From Pseudoalteromonas viridis (lineage in GTDB: Bacteria > Pseudomonadota > Gammaproteobacteria > Enterobacterales > Alteromonadaceae), in the NCBI RefSeq assembly GCF_017742995.1, contig NZ_CP072425.1, positions 186,001 to 250,000 of the forward strand: 64,000 bases of DNA, read 5' to 3'. The position numbers and the translations under genes are program-made. The notes below the pieces were generated by a model, which saw nothing but the letters and a program-made list of their open reading frames with translations, was not told the DNA's origin and did no database searches. Shown one piece after another: positions 54,501 through 62,876 of this stretch (position 1 is the stretch's first letter; each line of letters starts with the position of its first letter).

Positions 54501-54910
54501 TTAATCTGGCAACCAATTCGGCGTTAAAAAGCTTGTCTGTCTCAAGCAACCAGCTAAGTACGTTAGATGTCTCTGGTCAAACTGCTCTCACCTATGTTGA
54601 TGTGACAGTGAATAAGCTCGCTCAGCTTGATGTCACTCAAAGTGCTGCGCTGTATACCTTGCTAGCCAGCAACAACCAGCTAACGGGGCTAGACTCGTCG
54701 GGCAACAAAGCGCTGGTGTATCTGAACCTGACGGGTAACCGGATCACATCTCTTGATTTAACCAATAACAGTCAATTGAACTACCTCTACCTTTACGACA
54801 ATGCCTTGTCGCATATCGATGTCAGTGCAATTGAACAACTGTACTCTCTTGAACTCGACTTCGGCGTAACCTGTACTGGCGATATGTGTTCAGCGGCCTA
54901 TTACTACTAA
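51587..54910 (+). CDS. Giant leucine-rich-repeat lipoprotein with InlB-like domain
   Basis: 1107 residues from the GTG at 51587 (GGAG 6 bases upstream). A lipoprotein signal peptide ends with LSGC, so the mature protein begins at the lipidated Cys (about 19). Residues 40-115 resemble the divergent InlB B-repeat: TNISGSGSVTPATQSVRKGG, then EEGYYSDSATGCDG. From about 165 to 1085 there are some forty or more repeats of about 21 residues built on LTxLDLSxNxxLTxLxVxxN, for example LDISENSELEVL, LDVSNNTNLNAL and LDLSNNTKLYSL. The repeats form a long solenoid. Probably surface-exposed and adhesive. The protein ends with two Cys (VTCTGDMCSAA). No partner gene is adjacent. Confidence 0.88.
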   Translation: MTYRRIFPAAALLSLILSGCGGGSNNADNTNQSTLTTPAETFTLTTNISGSGSVTPATQSVRKGGYATLILEPEEGYYSDSATGCDGTLDGDLYTIENMQAACTVEIQFKPRIKLSELDMDPALAQCLARDNSYQYADEVTYLYCEEPISSAEAIKHFRKLQSLDLHSESLTSLDISENSELEVLWFSGPLLAALDVSNNTNLNALFVHNSQLKSLDTSKNLALTSLTISSEQLKTLDISQNKQLTGLAIYSYPLEALDVSNNPDLTSLSVNSQVLSNLDISTNIHLESLSLESTPITTLDLSNNTKLYSLWLNRVAITELDLSHNSALASMNLYDIPLSSLNLANAPQLSSLDMYSNQLTHLDLTNATQLVHLGVADNQLTEVDLSQNSALESLWLPDNALTKINLNNNPRLQSLNLSGNALTTIDLSNSPALTSLQLGYNQLSALDLSGLPNLTALNVQNNQLSELDISHNPMLAELHLSNNQLSQLNFPVNDALTELSVSGDGFTQLNFSNFKALTKLSVSGNKLTSITLDQNTELSELMIFADNLQKLDVSKNTALTHFAIESEALTVLDVSNNTVLQTLKIYDSQLDTLDISKQALLTELQVLAWDMPELDISSNPLLKKLSVQSEQLTALDLSNNTQLEQLTVYAKQLPRLDVSVTPNLKELKVSSSLIENLALSKLTLLKQLELSSMPIKTLDLSAHPELTELWLDDLPLNSLNLSDVPQIDRLTIRWSQLTHLDLTSNTKLRNLHLGGNPLTSINLSANTLLEHAYLSDNQLTELDISNSPQLYFLSANYNQLTTLRIADQPGLQTLLVRSNPLNTLSVINAPLLSELDVSSNQLTSLSLSGVNTLNNLRAHSNQLSSLDLSELSALQTLDVSSNQLTTLDLSNNSALSTVNVNYNQLSSVTLGSHDALTELRAVDNQLKELNLSSTPALITLEVDNNQLTQLDTTASPAIESISANYNQLSGLNLATNSALKSLSVSSNQLSTLDVSGQTALTYVDVTVNKLAQLDVTQSAALYTLLASNNQLTGLDSSGNKALVYLNLTGNRITSLDLTNNSQLNYLYLYDNALSHIDVSAIEQLYSLELDFGVTCTGDMCSAAYYY

Positions 54911-54921
54911 GCTGCTAAACA

Positions 54922-54950
54922 GTGACTGACACACAAGATGTGTCAGTCAC
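54922..54950 (+). terminator. First hairpin after the LRR gene
   Basis: Perfect 12-bp stem GTGACTGACACA / TGTGTCAGTCAC with a 5-base loop, 11 bases after the stop codon, without a T-run. Confidence 0.6.
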
Positions 54951-54977
54951 GCAAATGAAAAACATGTATCAAACACG

Positions 54978-55000
54978 AAGGGCTGCACAAAGCAGCCCTT
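54978..55000 (+). terminator. Second hairpin after the LRR gene
   Basis: Perfect 9-bp stem AAGGGCTGC / GCAGCCCTT with loop ACAAA, followed by TCATATTCTC. It could terminate readthrough from the LRR gene and, on the other strand, from the gene ending at 55092. Confidence 0.65.
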
Positions 55001-55091
55001 TCATATTCTCAGTCAGGGCGCTGAGCCAACTCCGGTCACACGCTCAAGTAAAGACAAGCCATATTGGCGGCAATGTATCTGTTTAGTGGGC

Positions 55092-55985
55092 TCACTGGCT
55101 TAAACGGCGTACCTCAGCACGACTTGGCGCCTGCTCAACACTGAACGTATCAAGCTGTACATCATCACCAAATACATCGCTGAGCAAGGCTTTGTATTCA
55201 TCCGGCGTTCTGTCAAAATCAACCGTAAATAGCGATTTCAGCTGTGTTCGCTCAATGCCGCGCTCATCGGCAAGAAATGTCAGGGCTTGGCCAACATCAG
55301 CAAAGCCCTTATCATCCATGCTACCAACGACTGCGCCGCCAACACGAAACACCGCCGTTTGAGGGCTCTGCTCAAACATCAGTTTACGTCGGTATGTCTC
55401 ATCCTGCGCCAACTGCTGAGTATATTCTGCCTCTTTTCGGCTGGCGACCTGCTCACTGATAAACGCCTGATAAGAACGCCCATTAAACAGCTCGAACACC
55501 TCGGCATTGGTCGGCCCTTTTCCCGATTCAAAAAACTCAACCTCACCGCTCCCCGGGTACTGCTGTTCAACCAGTGACTGCAACTTTTCAATATCACCGC
55601 CGGCTTGTCGAAATAAACCCTCTACGCCTTTGCGCCCGGCAAAAGAACCATCTTCCTTCAGGTATGCCATGACCTGACCGTCAATTTTGATCATTGCCCT
55701 CACGTCTTGCTGTTGACCATGCCTTTGATAATGCGCCGCCAAGTCTTTTGCACCCAAAGATAACGCATCCATATCCTGATTCAGCCTGTTCATATCTTCT
55801 TCACTGGCCACTCTGAAACTGTCGGGCTTGAGTAAGTATGTCAGGTTTTGTTTGCCTTCTAACCGTGCTGTTAAGGACTTGCCTGTCGATACTTCACTGG
55901 CGTCTTGGCCTGGTTGCGCAGACTTATCAGCCTGAGTGCGTTTATGGTATTGCTCCGATATGCTGTGAGAATGAGATATTTGCAC
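55092..55985 (-). CDS. Protein of unknown function
   Basis: 297 residues, GTG start at 55985 after a strong AGGAG. No signal peptide or membrane segment. The first about 45 residues are polar (QISHSHSISEQYHKRTQADK). The rest has two parts: about 50-150 with QNLTYLLKPDSFRVASEEDM and VRAMIKIDGQVMAYL, and about 160-290 with GSGEVEFFESGKGPTNAEV and LFEQSP-like helices. The general style (polar N-terminus, acidic body) is like the proteins at 45687 and 63099, but I find no shared block. Function unknown. Confidence 0.65.
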   Translation of the reverse strand: MQISHSHSISEQYHKRTQADKSAQPGQDASEVSTGKSLTARLEGKQNLTYLLKPDSFRVASEEDMNRLNQDMDALSLGAKDLAAHYQRHGQQQDVRAMIKIDGQVMAYLKEDGSFAGRKGVEGLFRQAGGDIEKLQSLVEQQYPGSGEVEFFESGKGPTNAEVFELFNGRSYQAFISEQVASRKEAEYTQQLAQDETYRRKLMFEQSPQTAVFRVGGAVVGSMDDKGFADVGQALTFLADERGIERTQLKSLFTVDFDRTPDEYKALLSDVFGDDVQLDTFSVEQAPSRAEVRRLSQ

Positions 55986-56348
55986 AATTCAGCTCCTTTT
56001 GATGTTTCGTCTTAACCATTCTGCGTGGATATTCCACTTAACCACACGCAGTGAAAACATGAATTACCTTGGCACAGCAAATTTCGGACCATGAAATAAT
56101 CATACTTTAAAAATTCAGCTGCACTTGGTGGTAGCCCATTAATAGCCGGCACTGCGCGCCATAGGTCAGAAAACTAAGCAGTAGAAGGCTCTTTGCACCG
56201 GGCTGCTCATTAGCCACGCCACAGGCAAGGCGTTGCCGCATGGTCTGAGTATGTCCTTGTGCTATCACCATAAACATGCATAAAATTTAATGAGCGCTTC
56301 GCTATAAAAAACGAAATAACTCTAAGGAAAAATGGAATAAGAAATACG
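55986..56348. other. Intergenic region between divergent genes
   Basis: 363 bases between the gene starting at 55985 (minus) and the Crp-like gene at 56349 (plus). It should contain both promoters. No clear operator, RNA or small frame seen. Confidence 0.5.
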
Positions 56349-56939
56349 ATGGATACGTCTCATTTTGCTTTGCTACACACGACATTGAACCGAGTCTCTG
56401 CGCTCGACCAATCATTGACAGCCCGCCTGGCTCACGCCATGCATATACAGCATTACCCGGCAAACGCCACGATTTTTGCCTGTGGTGACACAGTTAAGAC
56501 CGTCTCTTTTTTACTGGACGGGATTGGCCGCTATTTCTACCTGGATAGCCAAGGTAACGAACGTAATAAATCTCTGGTCCAGCCGGGCGGCGCTTTTACC
56601 AGCGTCAGCTCACTGGTAACCGGTTGCCCAAGCCCATTTGCAACCCAAGCCATCACCCACTGCACCACGGCAAAGATTCACTACAGCACACTGCTCGAAT
56701 TGTCTGAACAACACGTCGAGGTAGCTACTTTTGTCAGGTGCCTGTATGAGCGCCTGGTGATTAAAAAAGAGCAACGCGAAGCTGCTTTTTTAATGCAAAG
56801 TGCCACTGAACGCTATCAGGCATTTTTACTCGAATTCAGTGATACCTGCCACCAGATCCCGCTGCGCCAGGTTGCCATGTATCTGGGGATCACCGATGTT
56901 GCCTTGTCCAGAATAAGAAACCAGCTGGGCTTAACCTAA
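56349..56939 (+). CDS. Crp/Fnr family transcriptional regulator
   Basis: 196 residues. The cyclic-nucleotide-type sensor barrel lies at about 15-115 (HYPANATIFACGDTVKTVSFLLDGIGRYFYL), with a long dimerisation helix near 115-135 and a winged helix at about 150-195 (QIPLRQVAMYLGITDVALSRIRNQLG). The barrel lacks the four-cysteine pattern of Fnr, so the effector is not an iron-sulfur cluster by this criterion. It ends 65 bases before the PEMT-type methyltransferase gene, which it may regulate. ATG at 56349 has no clear ribosome site. Confidence 0.87.
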   Translation: MDTSHFALLHTTLNRVSALDQSLTARLAHAMHIQHYPANATIFACGDTVKTVSFLLDGIGRYFYLDSQGNERNKSLVQPGGAFTSVSSLVTGCPSPFATQAITHCTTAKIHYSTLLELSEQHVEVATFVRCLYERLVIKKEQREAAFLMQSATERYQAFLLEFSDTCHQIPLRQVAMYLGITDVALSRIRNQLGLT

Positions 56940-57004
56940 GTTAAGGCCAATGCTCAAGTCGCTTGCTAGAGTGCCTCTGCCCGCTCAATGAATGGAGACT
57001 CACA

Positions 57005-57451
57005 ATGCAGCGATTACTGCCACCAATATTACTGATACTTTTTATAATAACCATGCTAGTCGGTTGCTGGTACAGCGAACTGACTCACCGTCTGCTCACC
57101 CCTTACAACTTGCTCGGATTGCCTGTCTTGCTGGGAGGTCTTGCCCTGGCGCAAACGGCAAAAGGGATCTTTAAGCAGGCTAAGACTAACATCATGACGT
57201 TCGGTGAACCGAATAAACTGATCACCCAGGGACCATTTGCTTATTCGCGTAACCCCATGTACCTGGGGATGAGTAGTGCGCTATTAGGCTGTGCGCTGCT
57301 GTGCGGCGCTACGCTGTGGTCACTCGGGTTAACCCTGCTATTTATTGTGGTGGTCGACTTTTGGTACATACGCCATGAGGAACAGGCCATGCGCAATAAA
57401 TTTGCTGAAGATTACGAGCAATATCGCGCGCGCGTCAGGCGATGGCTCTGA
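57005..57451 (+). CDS. Isoprenylcysteine/phospholipid-type membrane methyltransferase
   Basis: 148 residues from the ATG at 57005 (GGAG 6 bases upstream). Four membrane helices. The signature is in the second half: FGEPNKLITQGPFAYSRNPMYLGMSSALLGCA, then WYIRHEEQAMRNKFAEDYEQYRARVRRWL. This R-N-P-M-Y and E-x-x-x-x-x-F-G/E-x-x-Y pattern is that of the ICMT/PEMT family, which methylates small lipids or prenyl-cysteines in the inner membrane. Follows the Crp-like gene. Confidence 0.88.
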   Translation: MQRLLPPILLILFIITMLVGCWYSELTHRLLTPYNLLGLPVLLGGLALAQTAKGIFKQAKTNIMTFGEPNKLITQGPFAYSRNPMYLGMSSALLGCALLCGATLWSLGLTLLFIVVVDFWYIRHEEQAMRNKFAEDYEQYRARVRRWL

Positions 57452-57517
57452 GCAACGAGACATCGACCACCTCAACAGTGCGCACCATAGCCGATACCGG
57501 CGGCCTGTGCCGCCTTG

Positions 57518-58174
57518 TTACATATAGCTTTCTGCATCATAAAAAAGCTGTTTCAGCGTGCCGCAGTTAATGAACTTGTAGGCCAGCTCCCCTGCACTAG
57601 GCACCCGCTTAGAAGCCCGGAATTTTTGTAGGCAGGCTCCGGTTAAATCAACAAAAATCAGATGATTAAAGCTGGGCCTTTGCTGTATTTTGTGCACGTA
57701 AATGCGCTCCGTTTTATTAATTTCGATGACATCATATTCGTGCCACTGAGAGGCGGGCTCCAGTTTGCTGAGCTTGCGGGCAAATAGCTTATCACTGAGC
57801 ACCAGCTGGCGCTGCGGATACACCAGCCGGCCATCACGTGCGTAGTGGCCTTCGTAAACATCTGCCATGATTGTTACTTCTTCGCCGCGTTCCAGTCGCT
57901 GCAAGTTAAACGGCTCGGGTTTGATGGTGATCAGTTTTGAATCTCTGATCAGGCTCAGAAAGGCCACATCCGGATTCTCAAGCCGGTATACAACATGAAT
58001 ATCGTTGGGCAACCTATACGATGGAAAGTTACTAGCATAAATCCGTGAGCCCCGATTCATTAATACCATCCCATGCTCGCCCTTATATGCCGGGTTCAGT
58101 GGCGGTGCTTGCTTTTCATCGGCTGATGCCACACAGGTAAATATCAGTGTGGTTAATAGCAAAATCACTTTCAT
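57518..58174 (-). CDS. Secreted protein of unknown function
   Basis: 218 residues from the ATG at 58174 (AAGGA upstream; a longer frame to 58228 starts in the noncoding part). A signal peptide (VILLLTTLIFTCVASADE, cleaved near 20) is followed by a beta-rich body: HVVYRLENPDVAFLSLIRD, VTIMADVYEGHYARDGRLVY, TERIYVHKIQQRPSFNHLIFVDL. Cysteines (ACLQKF, NCGTLKQ) near the end may form a disulfide. No family recognised. A weak hairpin GGCGGC/GCCGCC at 57499-57514 lies just after its stop. Confidence 0.72.
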   Translation of the reverse strand: MKVILLLTTLIFTCVASADEKQAPPLNPAYKGEHGMVLMNRGSRIYASNFPSYRLPNDIHVVYRLENPDVAFLSLIRDSKLITIKPEPFNLQRLERGEEVTIMADVYEGHYARDGRLVYPQRQLVLSDKLFARKLSKLEPASQWHEYDVIEINKTERIYVHKIQQRPSFNHLIFVDLTGACLQKFRASKRVPSAGELAYKFINCGTLKQLFYDAESYM

Positions 58175-58320
58175 TGTCAGTTTCCTTGCAGTGTTTCCAC
58201 TGAGTATAGCAAGCAATGCGCAAGTCACCTCGGTACAAGCCGGACTGAATAACTGAGCGGATGGGCGCTTTGATAGGGAGAAAATCCGCCCGAACTCAGC
58301 GGATCATCAACGCACAAAAA

Positions 58321-58346
58321 GGCCGCGCAGACTAAGCTGAGCGGCC
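58321..58346 (-). terminator. Terminator of the double-cystatin gene
   Basis: GGCCGC (58321-58326) pairs with GCGGCC (58341-58346), and inner bases CAG/CTG can extend the stem. On the minus strand it is followed by TTTTTG. It lies 30 bases after the stop at 58376. Confidence 0.78.
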
Positions 58347-58375
58347 AGTTATCAACGTTGCCAAACAGTGATAGG

Positions 58376-58945
58376 TTATGGCTTAACCGGGATCAGGTTA
58401 AAGTTTTCCAGTCTGCCATCCAGGTTGCGGAATGCTTCAATCTCTGCAAAGAATGCCTGACCATTGCGTGTTGCAGGGGTGACCACTGAGTAGAATACAA
58501 AGTTAAGACCTGCTACAACCTGCTGCTGTGCAGCCAGGATGTCATAATCTACGCCGATCAGCGACTCGATTTGCTCAGCCGCTGCTTGCTCTGCTTCTGT
58601 GAACTCATCACGCAATGCAACACCATCGAACGAACCGATAGGTGGAACCAGTACAGGGCGGCTTAATACGCGCTCTGCAGTTTCAGTGTACTTGTCATCC
58701 AGTGCATGGATCACGATAAGCTCTAACTTGTTTACTTTTGCCACATCCGGTGCAACAACCGGCTCAACCAGGCAGTAGAACGCATAGTTAATGCCATTGA
58801 CCACCTGAGACTGGCCAGCCAGTGGCGTGATTTTTACACCATCGCGCTGATTAATGTGCTCAAACGCATTGATAAAGTCTTTGCTGAAATCTTTTGCCAG
58901 TACCACTGAACCATAGGCACCCAAGTTATGAACTGTCTGAGACAT
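58376..58945 (-). CDS. Two-domain cystatin-like protein
   Basis: 189 residues, no signal peptide. Two half-length repeats each hold a cystatin-type QxVxG loop: GQSQVVNGINYAF (QVVNG at 47-51) and AQQQVVAGLNFVF (QVVAG at 142-146). Each is followed by a short strand and preceded by a helix, as in the cystatin/stefin fold, where this loop enters the active site of papain-like proteases. Bacterial examples exist but are few, and a tandem cytosolic one is unusual. It could inhibit a cysteine protease, the cell's own or a predator's, but the loop may also be used otherwise. Single-gene unit with its own terminator. Start ATG at 58945 follows AAGGAAAC. Confidence 0.72.
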   Translation of the reverse strand: MSQTVHNLGAYGSVVLAKDFSKDFINAFEHINQRDGVKITPLAGQSQVVNGINYAFYCLVEPVVAPDVAKVNKLELIVIHALDDKYTETAERVLSRPVLVPPIGSFDGVALRDEFTEAEQAAAEQIESLIGVDYDILAAQQQVVAGLNFVFYSVVTPATRNGQAFFAEIEAFRNLDGRLENFNLIPVKP

Positions 58946-59211
58946 AATTGTTTCCTTATTATTTCCAGTAATCCCGCACCATGCGGGGCTTATTCAACTG
59001 GCACTCAGTGTAGATGCGAATGACCCGCTTGTTGGTATCAGTTCAGTATCAGTTTGGTATCAGTTTCACTGCCCCTAAATCTAAGACATTAGGGTGAAAA
59101 AATACTGACAGTGTGTAGCAAAAAATGAACACTTAAAGTAACGGTCACCATTTGGCAAAAGACGCCAATGACTGCTAGCCTTTGGTCTCAACGTCAGTCA
59201 GGAGCACGTTA

Positions 59212-59442
59212 ATGGACGGCAGAGTCAAACTCAATTGTCACCGGCTCAAGGAACTCAGAAAAAGCCTGGGCCTGAGTCAGGAAAAACTAGCCTGTGCATG
59301 TCAGGATCAAGCTTTGTGCGTGTCAATTGCCACGCTTAAACGCGCCGAATGCGGCAACCGAGTGTACTATCGCACCGCAGGCGACTTGGCACGTTTTTAT
59401 CAAATCCCAGTCGCCGAGCTGCTCAGTGAGCAGTCAGGTTAA
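59212..59442 (+). CDS. XRE-type helix-turn-helix protein
   Basis: 76 residues from the ATG at 59212 (AGGAG 7 bases upstream). A single [22 protein letters not shown], then [30 protein letters not shown]. The HTH resembles the N-terminal HTH of larger ATPase-type or TPR-type regulators, where it is normally fused to a long effector domain. Here it ends with AELLSEQSG and a stop, so it is a stand-alone or truncated form. It lies upstream of rhlE, and the next gene starts 113 bases later. Confidence 0.75.
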   Translation: MDGRVKLNCHRLKELRKSLGLSQEKLACACQDQALCVSIATLKRAECGNRVYYRTAGDLARFYQIPVAELLSEQSG

Positions 59443-59554
59443 CGGCGCTTACCTGCAACCCCCCTCAGTCAACCCAGTTCAGGCACTGACAAAAATTGCT
59501 ATATTGGGGCAAATCTTGTACTCTTCCGGCCCGCATTCTTCAGAGTACACAATC

Positions 59555-60940
59555 ATGAGCTTCAGCAGTCTCGGCTTATCTCCCGAAATTAATCAAGCCG
59601 TAGTCGATCAGGGCTACTCAACGCCAACCCCCATTCAGGAGCAAGCCATTCCCGCCATCCTGCAGGGACGAGATATTATGGCAGCAGCCCAAACGGGCAC
59701 AGGGAAAACCGCAGGCTTTACCCTGCCAATGCTGGAGCTGTTGAGCAACAAGGCCAAAGTTCAGGCCAATCAAGTCAGAGCTTTGATCCTCACACCCACG
59801 CGCGAGCTGGCCGATCAGGTCTGGCAAAGTGTTGAGCTGTACAGTAAACACCTGACTTTATCCTGCCAGGTTGTGTACGGCGGCGTGAAGATCAACCCGC
59901 AAATGATGAAACTGCGCAAAGGTGCCGATGTCCTGGTTGCAACGCCAGGCCGACTGCTCGATTTGTACCAGCAAAACGCGGTAAAATTCGACCAGCTGGA
60001 CATTTTTGTACTCGATGAAGCAGACCGAATGCTGGACATGGGCTTTATCCACGACATCAAACGTCTGATCAAACTGCTGCCTCCGCGCCGTCAGAACCTG
60101 CTGTTTTCGGCCACCTTCTCCGATGATATTCGCGCACTGGCGAAAGGACTTATCCAGGATCCGGTCGAAATATCGGTGGCTCCGGCGAACAGCACCGCCA
60201 AAAGCGTCACCCAATGGGTGTACCCGGTCGATAAAAGTCGTCGCACTGCCTTGCTCAAACACCTGCTGACAAGCCATGGCTGGCAACAGGTGCTGGTCTT
60301 TACCCGCACCAAACACGGCGCTAACAGACTGGTGCGCGACTTGGAAAAGGCTAAGATCAATGCCGCGGCCATTCATGGCAACAAAAGTCAGAGTGCACGT
60401 ATGAAGGCACTTGCCGGGTTTAAGAGTGGCGAGTTACGGGTCCTGGTCGCCACTGACATCGTCGCGCGCGGCCTGGATATTCAGGAGCTCCCCCACGTTG
60501 TTAACTTTGACTTACCTAATGTCTATGAAGACTATGTTCACCGAATTGGCCGTACAGGCCGTGCCGGCGCAACCGGCGAAGCGGTTTCTTTTGTCAGCGA
60601 AGACGTTGCCGGTGACTTGTTTGGCATTGAGCGACTTATTCAGCAAGTGATCCCGCGCGTGGTTGAGCCTGGCTTTGAGCCACAAAACCCGGTGCCAGAG
60701 TCCAAGCTGGATACGCGCCCCGTTAAGCCAAAAAAACCCAAAAAGCCAAAGAAACCAAAAACGTCGGACACTGAGCAAACGGCACAAAGCAAACCGGCAA
60801 ACAAGCCAAAAAATGGCCAGAAACCACAATCCGGCAACGACAAGCAGGGTGCGCCAAAGCGCCGCAGAAGACGTCCGACAAATGGTCAGTCAAAGCCTGC
60901 AACACAGCATAAGCACAGAACGAACTCACAGCAGTCATAG
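59555..60940 (+). CDS. rhlE: DEAD-box RNA helicase RhlE
   Basis: 461 residues from the ATG at 59555. A longer in-frame reading back to 59294 overlaps the XRE gene and is not needed. The helicase core starts with the Q motif ([17 protein letters not shown], about 20-36), then Walker A AQTGTGKT (45-52), [12 protein letters not shown] in [15 protein letters not shown] in [13 protein letters not shown] and [10 protein letters not shown]. The C-terminal tail is low-complexity and very basic ([12 protein letters not shown], then PKRRRRRP). RhlE-type helicases help ribosome assembly and RNA decay. Confidence 0.93.
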   Translation: MSFSSLGLSPEINQAVVDQGYSTPTPIQEQAIPAILQGRDIMAAAQTGTGKTAGFTLPMLELLSNKAKVQANQVRALILTPTRELADQVWQSVELYSKHLTLSCQVVYGGVKINPQMMKLRKGADVLVATPGRLLDLYQQNAVKFDQLDIFVLDEADRMLDMGFIHDIKRLIKLLPPRRQNLLFSATFSDDIRALAKGLIQDPVEISVAPANSTAKSVTQWVYPVDKSRRTALLKHLLTSHGWQQVLVFTRTKHGANRLVRDLEKAKINAAAIHGNKSQSARMKALAGFKSGELRVLVATDIVARGLDIQELPHVVNFDLPNVYEDYVHRIGRTGRAGATGEAVSFVSEDVAGDLFGIERLIQQVIPRVVEPGFEPQNPVPESKLDTRPVKPKKPKKPKKPKTSDTEQTAQSKPANKPKNGQKPQSGNDKQGAPKRRRRRPTNGQSKPATQHKHRTNSQQS

Positions 60941-61057
60941 AGCACCTGCTCTTCAGTTCAAACCAAGATATGCTACATCAACAGGCAGAGTTCTCCATCA
61001 AAGAGCCTGCCTGATTAGCATGTTATACTTACCCTTTAAATCAAAAAGAAACCAGCT

Positions 61058-62449
61058 ATGAGCACCTCAACGCCCTTTTCCAGCATTAATTTGTCTTCGT
61101 CTTTACAAGAGAACCTGACATCTCTTGGCTACCACACCATGACCGATATTCAGGCACAGACACTGCCCGAGATTTTGGCTGGTAAAGACGTTATCGGTCA
61201 GGGAAAAACCGGCTCAGGCAAAACCGCCGCATTTGCGCTTGGTCTGCTCCACAACCTGAGGGTGAAGCGCTTTCGGGTTCAGGCGCTGGTTGTGTGTCCC
61301 ACCCGGGAGCTAGCAGATCAGGTGGCTGTTGAGATCCGTAAGCTGGCACGGGCCATTCATAACATTAAAGTACTGACCTTGTGCGGCGGCGCTCCAATGG
61401 GCCCCCAAATTGGCTCGCTGGAACATGGTGCTCATATCGTTGTGGGTACACCCGGACGGATTGAAGAACATTTGCGTAAAGGTCGCCTGTGCTTAGACGA
61501 GGTCAATACCTTTGTGCTGGATGAAGCCGACCGGATGCTGGAAATGGGCTTTGAAGAAGCGCTGGAGTGCATCGTGTCGCACTGCCCTGAGCAGCGACAA
61601 AACCTGCTATTTAGCGCCACCTACCCGGCCAAAATAGAGCAGCTGGTCGGCCATATAATGCGCGAACCGGTCAAAATTGAAGTGGTGGTTCAGCATGATC
61701 ACAGCACCATAGAGCAACATTTTTTTGAGGTTGCCGACAACGACGAGCGAGACATCACACTACACAAATTGCTACGCCAGCATCAACCCGATGCCGCCGT
61801 GGTATTTTGTAATACCAAAGCACAGTGCCAGGATGTCAGCGATATGCTGCAAGACCATGGCTTTGACTGTGCGGCACTGCATGGCGATCTGGACCAAAAA
61901 GACCGGGATAAAACCCTGGTACGTTTTGCTAATCGCAGTTTAACTGTGCTGGTTGCAACGGATGTGGCAGCACGTGGGATAGACGTCGACCATGTTGATA
62001 TGGTGATCAACTATCACATTGCCCACGACCCGGAAGTGCACGTTCATCGTATCGGCCGCACCGGTCGGGCAGGCAAAACCGGCGTAGCCTGCTCACTGAT
62101 GAGCTATAAAGAGTCTCACAAAGTGAATATGCTCGAAGACTACCTAAACCTGCGTATCGAGCCGACGCCGCTGCCTGGCGAACAGGTACTTTCGAACCAG
62201 GTGCATCGTGCGCCTATGGTCACAATACAAATTGACGGTGGTAAAAAGGCCAAACTGCGTCCTGGCGACATTTTGGGTGCACTTACGGCCAATCAAGCCT
62301 TGCGCGGCGATCAGATTGGTAAGATTAAAGTCACCGCCATGTCTTCCTATGTGGCGGTAGAGCGCAAATACGCCAATCAGGCGGTGAAAGTGATCGGCGA
62401 AGGAAAAATGAAGGGTCGTAATTTCCGCGCTCGCAAGCTAACCCGCTAA
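61058..62449 (+). CDS. dbpA: DEAD-box RNA helicase DbpA
   Basis: 463 residues. Q motif YHTMTDIQAQTLPEIL, Walker A GQGKTGSGKT (about 47-56), [12 protein letters not shown] in [15 protein letters not shown] in FSATYPAK, ARGID and [10 protein letters not shown]. The last about 75 residues (from about 388) match the DbpA RNA-binding domain, which in E. coli recognises 23S rRNA hairpin 92: VTIQIDGGKKAKLRPGDILG, LTANQALRGDQIGKIKV. It acts in 50S subunit assembly. It follows rhlE by 117 bases in the same direction; strong hairpin after its stop. Confidence 0.94.
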   Translation: MSTSTPFSSINLSSSLQENLTSLGYHTMTDIQAQTLPEILAGKDVIGQGKTGSGKTAAFALGLLHNLRVKRFRVQALVVCPTRELADQVAVEIRKLARAIHNIKVLTLCGGAPMGPQIGSLEHGAHIVVGTPGRIEEHLRKGRLCLDEVNTFVLDEADRMLEMGFEEALECIVSHCPEQRQNLLFSATYPAKIEQLVGHIMREPVKIEVVVQHDHSTIEQHFFEVADNDERDITLHKLLRQHQPDAAVVFCNTKAQCQDVSDMLQDHGFDCAALHGDLDQKDRDKTLVRFANRSLTVLVATDVAARGIDVDHVDMVINYHIAHDPEVHVHRIGRTGRAGKTGVACSLMSYKESHKVNMLEDYLNLRIEPTPLPGEQVLSNQVHRAPMVTIQIDGGKKAKLRPGDILGALTANQALRGDQIGKIKVTAMSSYVAVERKYANQAVKVIGEGKMKGRNFRARKLTR

Positions 62450-62468
62450 CACGCAACATCCTTAGAGG

Positions 62469-62499
62469 TTGCAGCAGCGCCGAACCGGCGCTGCTGCAA
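62469..62499 (+). terminator. Strong hairpin after dbpA
   Basis: Perfect 14-bp stem TTGCAGCAGCGCCG / CGGCGCTGCTGCAA with a 3-base loop, 19 bases after the stop. It has no following T-run but is a very stable structure. Confidence 0.65.
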
Positions 62500-62571
62500 G
62501 GCGCCTAATCCAGCCCCAACCACAAAGACACTATTACGAATTATTTTCATTTACCATTTTCATTACGGTTT

Positions 62572-62586
62572 TGTTATGATATAACA
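62572..62586 (+). promoter_or_regulatory. Zur-type operator overlapping a -10 element
   Basis: Perfect inverted repeat TGTTAT-GAT-ATAACA, 28 bases before the rpmE2 ATG, like the GTTATnATATAAC core of gammaproteobacterial Zur boxes. It contains TATGAT (62575-62580), a good -10 element, so binding would block transcription. Low zinc would relieve repression of the zinc-free paralogues of L31 and L36. Confidence 0.75.
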
Positions 62587-62613
62587 CACGCATTCAATAA
62601 ATTGGAGAAGAAA

Positions 62614-62871
62614 ATGAAGCCAGATATCCACCCTGATTACCACTTAGTTGCCTTTCACGATACCTCAGTAGACAAGTATTTTATTGTGGGCTCCACCATC
62701 AAGACCGACCGCACGGTAGAGGTGGACGGCGTGACTTATCCATACGTACCTATCGATGTATCGAGCGAGTCTCACCCTTTCTATACCGGTAAACAAAAAC
62801 TGGTTGCCAGCGATGGTCGGGTGGCCCAGTTTAACCGCCGCTTTAAGAATCTGGCTGGTAAAAAAGGATAA
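62614..62871 (+). CDS. rpmE2: 50S ribosomal protein L31 type B (zinc-independent)
   Basis: 85 residues from the ATG at 62614 with GGAGAAG upstream. The type B sequence is clear: [27 protein letters not shown], then [22 protein letters not shown]. The type B form has no CxxC zinc ligands, unlike type A. It replaces the zinc-containing L31 when zinc is low. Start of a two-gene operon with rpmJ2 (gap of 5 bases), behind a Zur-type operator. Confidence 0.95.
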   Translation: MKPDIHPDYHLVAFHDTSVDKYFIVGSTIKTDRTVEVDGVTYPYVPIDVSSESHPFYTGKQKLVASDGRVAQFNRRFKNLAGKKG

Positions 62872-62876
62872 TCACC

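Noticed and set aside
59294..59554. N-terminal extension of RhlE
   Set aside because: It would overlap the XRE gene, and the helicase motifs begin only after 59555.
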